From the NCBI RefSeq assembly GCF_001814775.1, contig NZ_KV817804.1:1-64000 (forward strand): a stretch of 64,000 nt of DNA. Reading direction: 5' to 3'. The stretch is from Streptococcus sp. HMSC067H01 (GTDB lineage Bacteria; Bacillota; Bacilli; Lactobacillales; Streptococcaceae). Positions 62,369 to 64,000 of this stretch are shown here, piece after piece. The translations under genes were made by a program, and so were the position numbers. Positions within the stretch are counted from its first letter, which is position 1. Every line of letters begins with the position of its first letter. The notes beneath the pieces were generated by a model. It saw nothing but the letters and a program-made list of their open reading frames with translations. It was not told where the DNA came from and did not search any database.

Positions 62369-63826
62369 ATGATTACAGGCGAATTAAAGAATAAGATTGA
62401 TCAGCTTTGGGAAATGCTATGGACAGAGGGGAATGCGAATCCTTTGACCAACATTGAGCAATTGACTTATCTTTTATTTATGAAAGACTTGGACAGAGTT
62501 GAACTTGGACGAGAAAATGATGCTGAATTTCTAGGTATTCCCTATGAGGGAATTTTCCCAAAAGATAAACCTGAATATCGTTGGTCAACCTTTAAGAACT
62601 TAGGAGATGCGCAAGAAGTTTATCGCCTGATGTCACAAGAGATTTTTCCATTTATTAAGAATCTGAAGGGGGATACTGACGATACAGCTTTTTCACGTTA
62701 TATGAGGGATGCTATTTTTCAAATCAATAAACCTGCTACCTTACAAAAGGCGATAGCTGCTCTGGATGAGTTACCTACGGATATAAAAGATATTGGTGAC
62801 ATTTACGAGTATCTATTGTCAAAATTATCTCAGGCAGGGGCAAATGGTCAATTTCGTACTCCACGTCATATCATTGATATGATGGTTGAGCTAATGCAAC
62901 CGACAATTAAGGATATTATTTCAGATCCTGCTATGGGGTCTGCGGGATTTTTGGTTTCAGCAAGTCGCTACCTAGACCGAAGAAAAGAAGAGTGGCAAAC
63001 AAATATTGACAGTGTAAAGCATTTCCACAATACTATGTTTCATGGGAATGATACGGATACGACAATGTTGAGACTTGGGGCTATGAACATGATGCTCCAT
63101 GGGGTTGAAAATCCCCAAATTAGCTATCTAGACTCACTATCTCAAGATAATGAAGAAGCTGATAAATATACTCTAGTTTTAGCCAATCCACCTTTCAAAG
63201 GATCTCTTGATTATGATTCAACCTCTGGAGATTTGTTGGCTACGATTAAGACTAAGAAGACAGAGTTGCTTTTCCTTGCCCTTTTCTTACGCACTTTGAA
63301 GCCAGGTGGACGTGCAGCTGTTATTGTACCGGATGGTGTCCTCTTTGGTTCCTCTAAAGCGCATAAAGGGATTCGTCAGGAAATCGTTGAGCACCATAAA
63401 CTAGATGCAGTTATTTCGATGCCAAGTGGTGTTTTCAAGCCTTATGCAGGGGTTTCAACCGCCATCCTTATCTTCACTAAGACTGGAAATGGTGGGACGG
63501 ATAAGGTTTGGTTTTACGATATGAAAGCAGACGGTCTGAGTTTAGATGATAAACGCCAGCCTATCAGCGATAATGATATTCCAGATATTATTCAACGATT
63601 CCATCAATTAGAGAAAGAAGTAGAACGCAAGAGAACAGATCAGTCCTTCTTTGTTCCGGTTGATGAGATTAAGGAAAATGATTTTGATTTGTCCATCAAT
63701 AAATACAAAGAAATCGAGTATGAAAAAGTTGAGTATGAACCAACAGAAGTCATTTTAAAGAAAATCAATGATCTAGAAAAAGAAATTCAAGCTGGCTTAG
63801 CAGAGTTAGAAGAATTACTAAAGTAG
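62369..63826 (+). CDS. hsdM: Type I restriction-modification DNA methyltransferase subunit
   Basis: The 485-aa protein has the N-terminal HsdM helical domain (TGELKNKIDQLWEMLWTEGN...), the recognition TPRHIIDMMVELMQP, motif I SDPAMGSAGFLVSA (about residue 185) and motif IV LANPPFKG (Asn273), so it is an adenine N6-methyltransferase. With HsdS it methylates the target; with HsdR it restricts. GAGAGG precedes the ATG. The hsdS gene follows 12 bases later. Confidence 0.95.
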   Translation: MITGELKNKIDQLWEMLWTEGNANPLTNIEQLTYLLFMKDLDRVELGRENDAEFLGIPYEGIFPKDKPEYRWSTFKNLGDAQEVYRLMSQEIFPFIKNLKGDTDDTAFSRYMRDAIFQINKPATLQKAIAALDELPTDIKDIGDIYEYLLSKLSQAGANGQFRTPRHIIDMMVELMQPTIKDIISDPAMGSAGFLVSASRYLDRRKEEWQTNIDSVKHFHNTMFHGNDTDTTMLRLGAMNMMLHGVENPQISYLDSLSQDNEEADKYTLVLANPPFKGSLDYDSTSGDLLATIKTKKTELLFLALFLRTLKPGGRAAVIVPDGVLFGSSKAHKGIRQEIVEHHKLDAVISMPSGVFKPYAGVSTAILIFTKTGNGGTDKVWFYDMKADGLSLDDKRQPISDNDIPDIIQRFHQLEKEVERKRTDQSFFVPVDEIKENDFDLSINKYKEIEYEKVEYEPTEVILKKINDLEKEIQAGLAELEELLK

Positions 63827-63838
63827 GGAGATGCATGT

Positions 63839-64000
63839 ATGAAAAAAGTGAAGTTGGGGGAAGTTTGTGAGATTTTAAATGGATTTGCCTTCAAGAGTTT
63901 GCTATATGTTAACGAAGGCATTCGTATTATAAGAATAACTAATGTTCAAAAAGGATACATCGAAGATAGTGACCCAAAATACTATCCAATTGAATATAGA
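63839..64000 (+). CDS. hsdS: Type I restriction specificity subunit, 5' part only
   Basis: The frame MKKVKLGEVCEILNGFAFKS, LLYVNEGIRIIRITNVQKGY, IEDSDPKYYPIEYR runs to the window edge (54 codons). 'KLGEVCEILNGFAFKS ... IRITNVQKG' is the typical start of an HsdS target-recognition domain. AGGGAG lies 8 bases before the ATG. The rest, and hsdR, are outside the window. Confidence 0.88.
   Translation, partial: MKKVKLGEVCEILNGFAFKSLLYVNEGIRIIRITNVQKGYIEDSDPKYYPIEYR

Overview
The window is a low-GC Streptococcus chromosome of the mitis group. The evidence is a LytA-type, choline-binding phage lysin, the speA-speE-CASDH-nspC-aguA-aguB polyamine operon arranged as in pneumococcus and its relatives, and typical extended -10 (TGnTATAAT) promoters. 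Species (S. mitis, S. pseudopneumoniae, S. oralis and so on) cannot be settled from the sequence alone.

Region 1 (1-18998) is the late half of a siphovirus-type prophage on the + strand. An IS3-like terminus lies at its left edge. It is followed by portal, ClpP-like prohead protease, HK97 capsid, head-tail connectors, major tail protein, frameshifted tail chaperones, tape measure, Dit, a 1448-aa tail spike with a self-cleaving S74 chaperone, two small ORFs, a holin and a LytA-like amidase. After lysis come a compact type I toxin-antitoxin locus (holin-like toxin plus antisense RNA) and two overlapping serine recombinases that probably integrate and excise the element. Terminase, replication and lysogeny genes are not in the window.

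Region 2 (about 19030-26600) looks like defence and accessory cargo next to the recombinases. It holds a DUF262/DUF1524 (GmrSD-like) protein with a ParB-like partner, a 55-aa membrane peptide on its own strong promoter, a 572-aa HEPN-motif protein, two HTH proteins and a uracil-DNA-glycosylase-fold protein.

Region 3 (about 26600-37600) is a mosaic of short cassettes. Two AlkD-like HEAT-repeat paralogues bracket a CPBP protease, a nucleotidyltransferase-like protein, gene fragments, TfoX-like, AAC(6')-like and S51 peptidase genes, a phosphotransferase with a nonsense codon, and two copies of an unnamed ~150-nt repeat. An HNH protein, an ADP-ribosylglycohydrolase and a MerR-ABC efflux operon with a classic 19-bp-spacer promoter follow.

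Region 4 (37800-55000) is a long run of small, mostly unassigned soluble and membrane proteins (DUF1877, CbrC, DUF4261, Imm26-like and DUF4300 among them), interspersed with a hydrolase, a methyltransferase and a lipid kinase. It resembles an orphan immunity-gene array, since no toxin gene is present.

Region 5 (55100-64000) is core metabolism. A ~330-nt structured leader RNA with its own promoter and terminator precedes the polyamine operon. The operon makes agmatine, then N-carbamoylputrescine, then putrescine, and then spermidine through carboxyspermidine. A type I restriction-modification locus (hsdM and the start of hsdS) follows and runs off the window.
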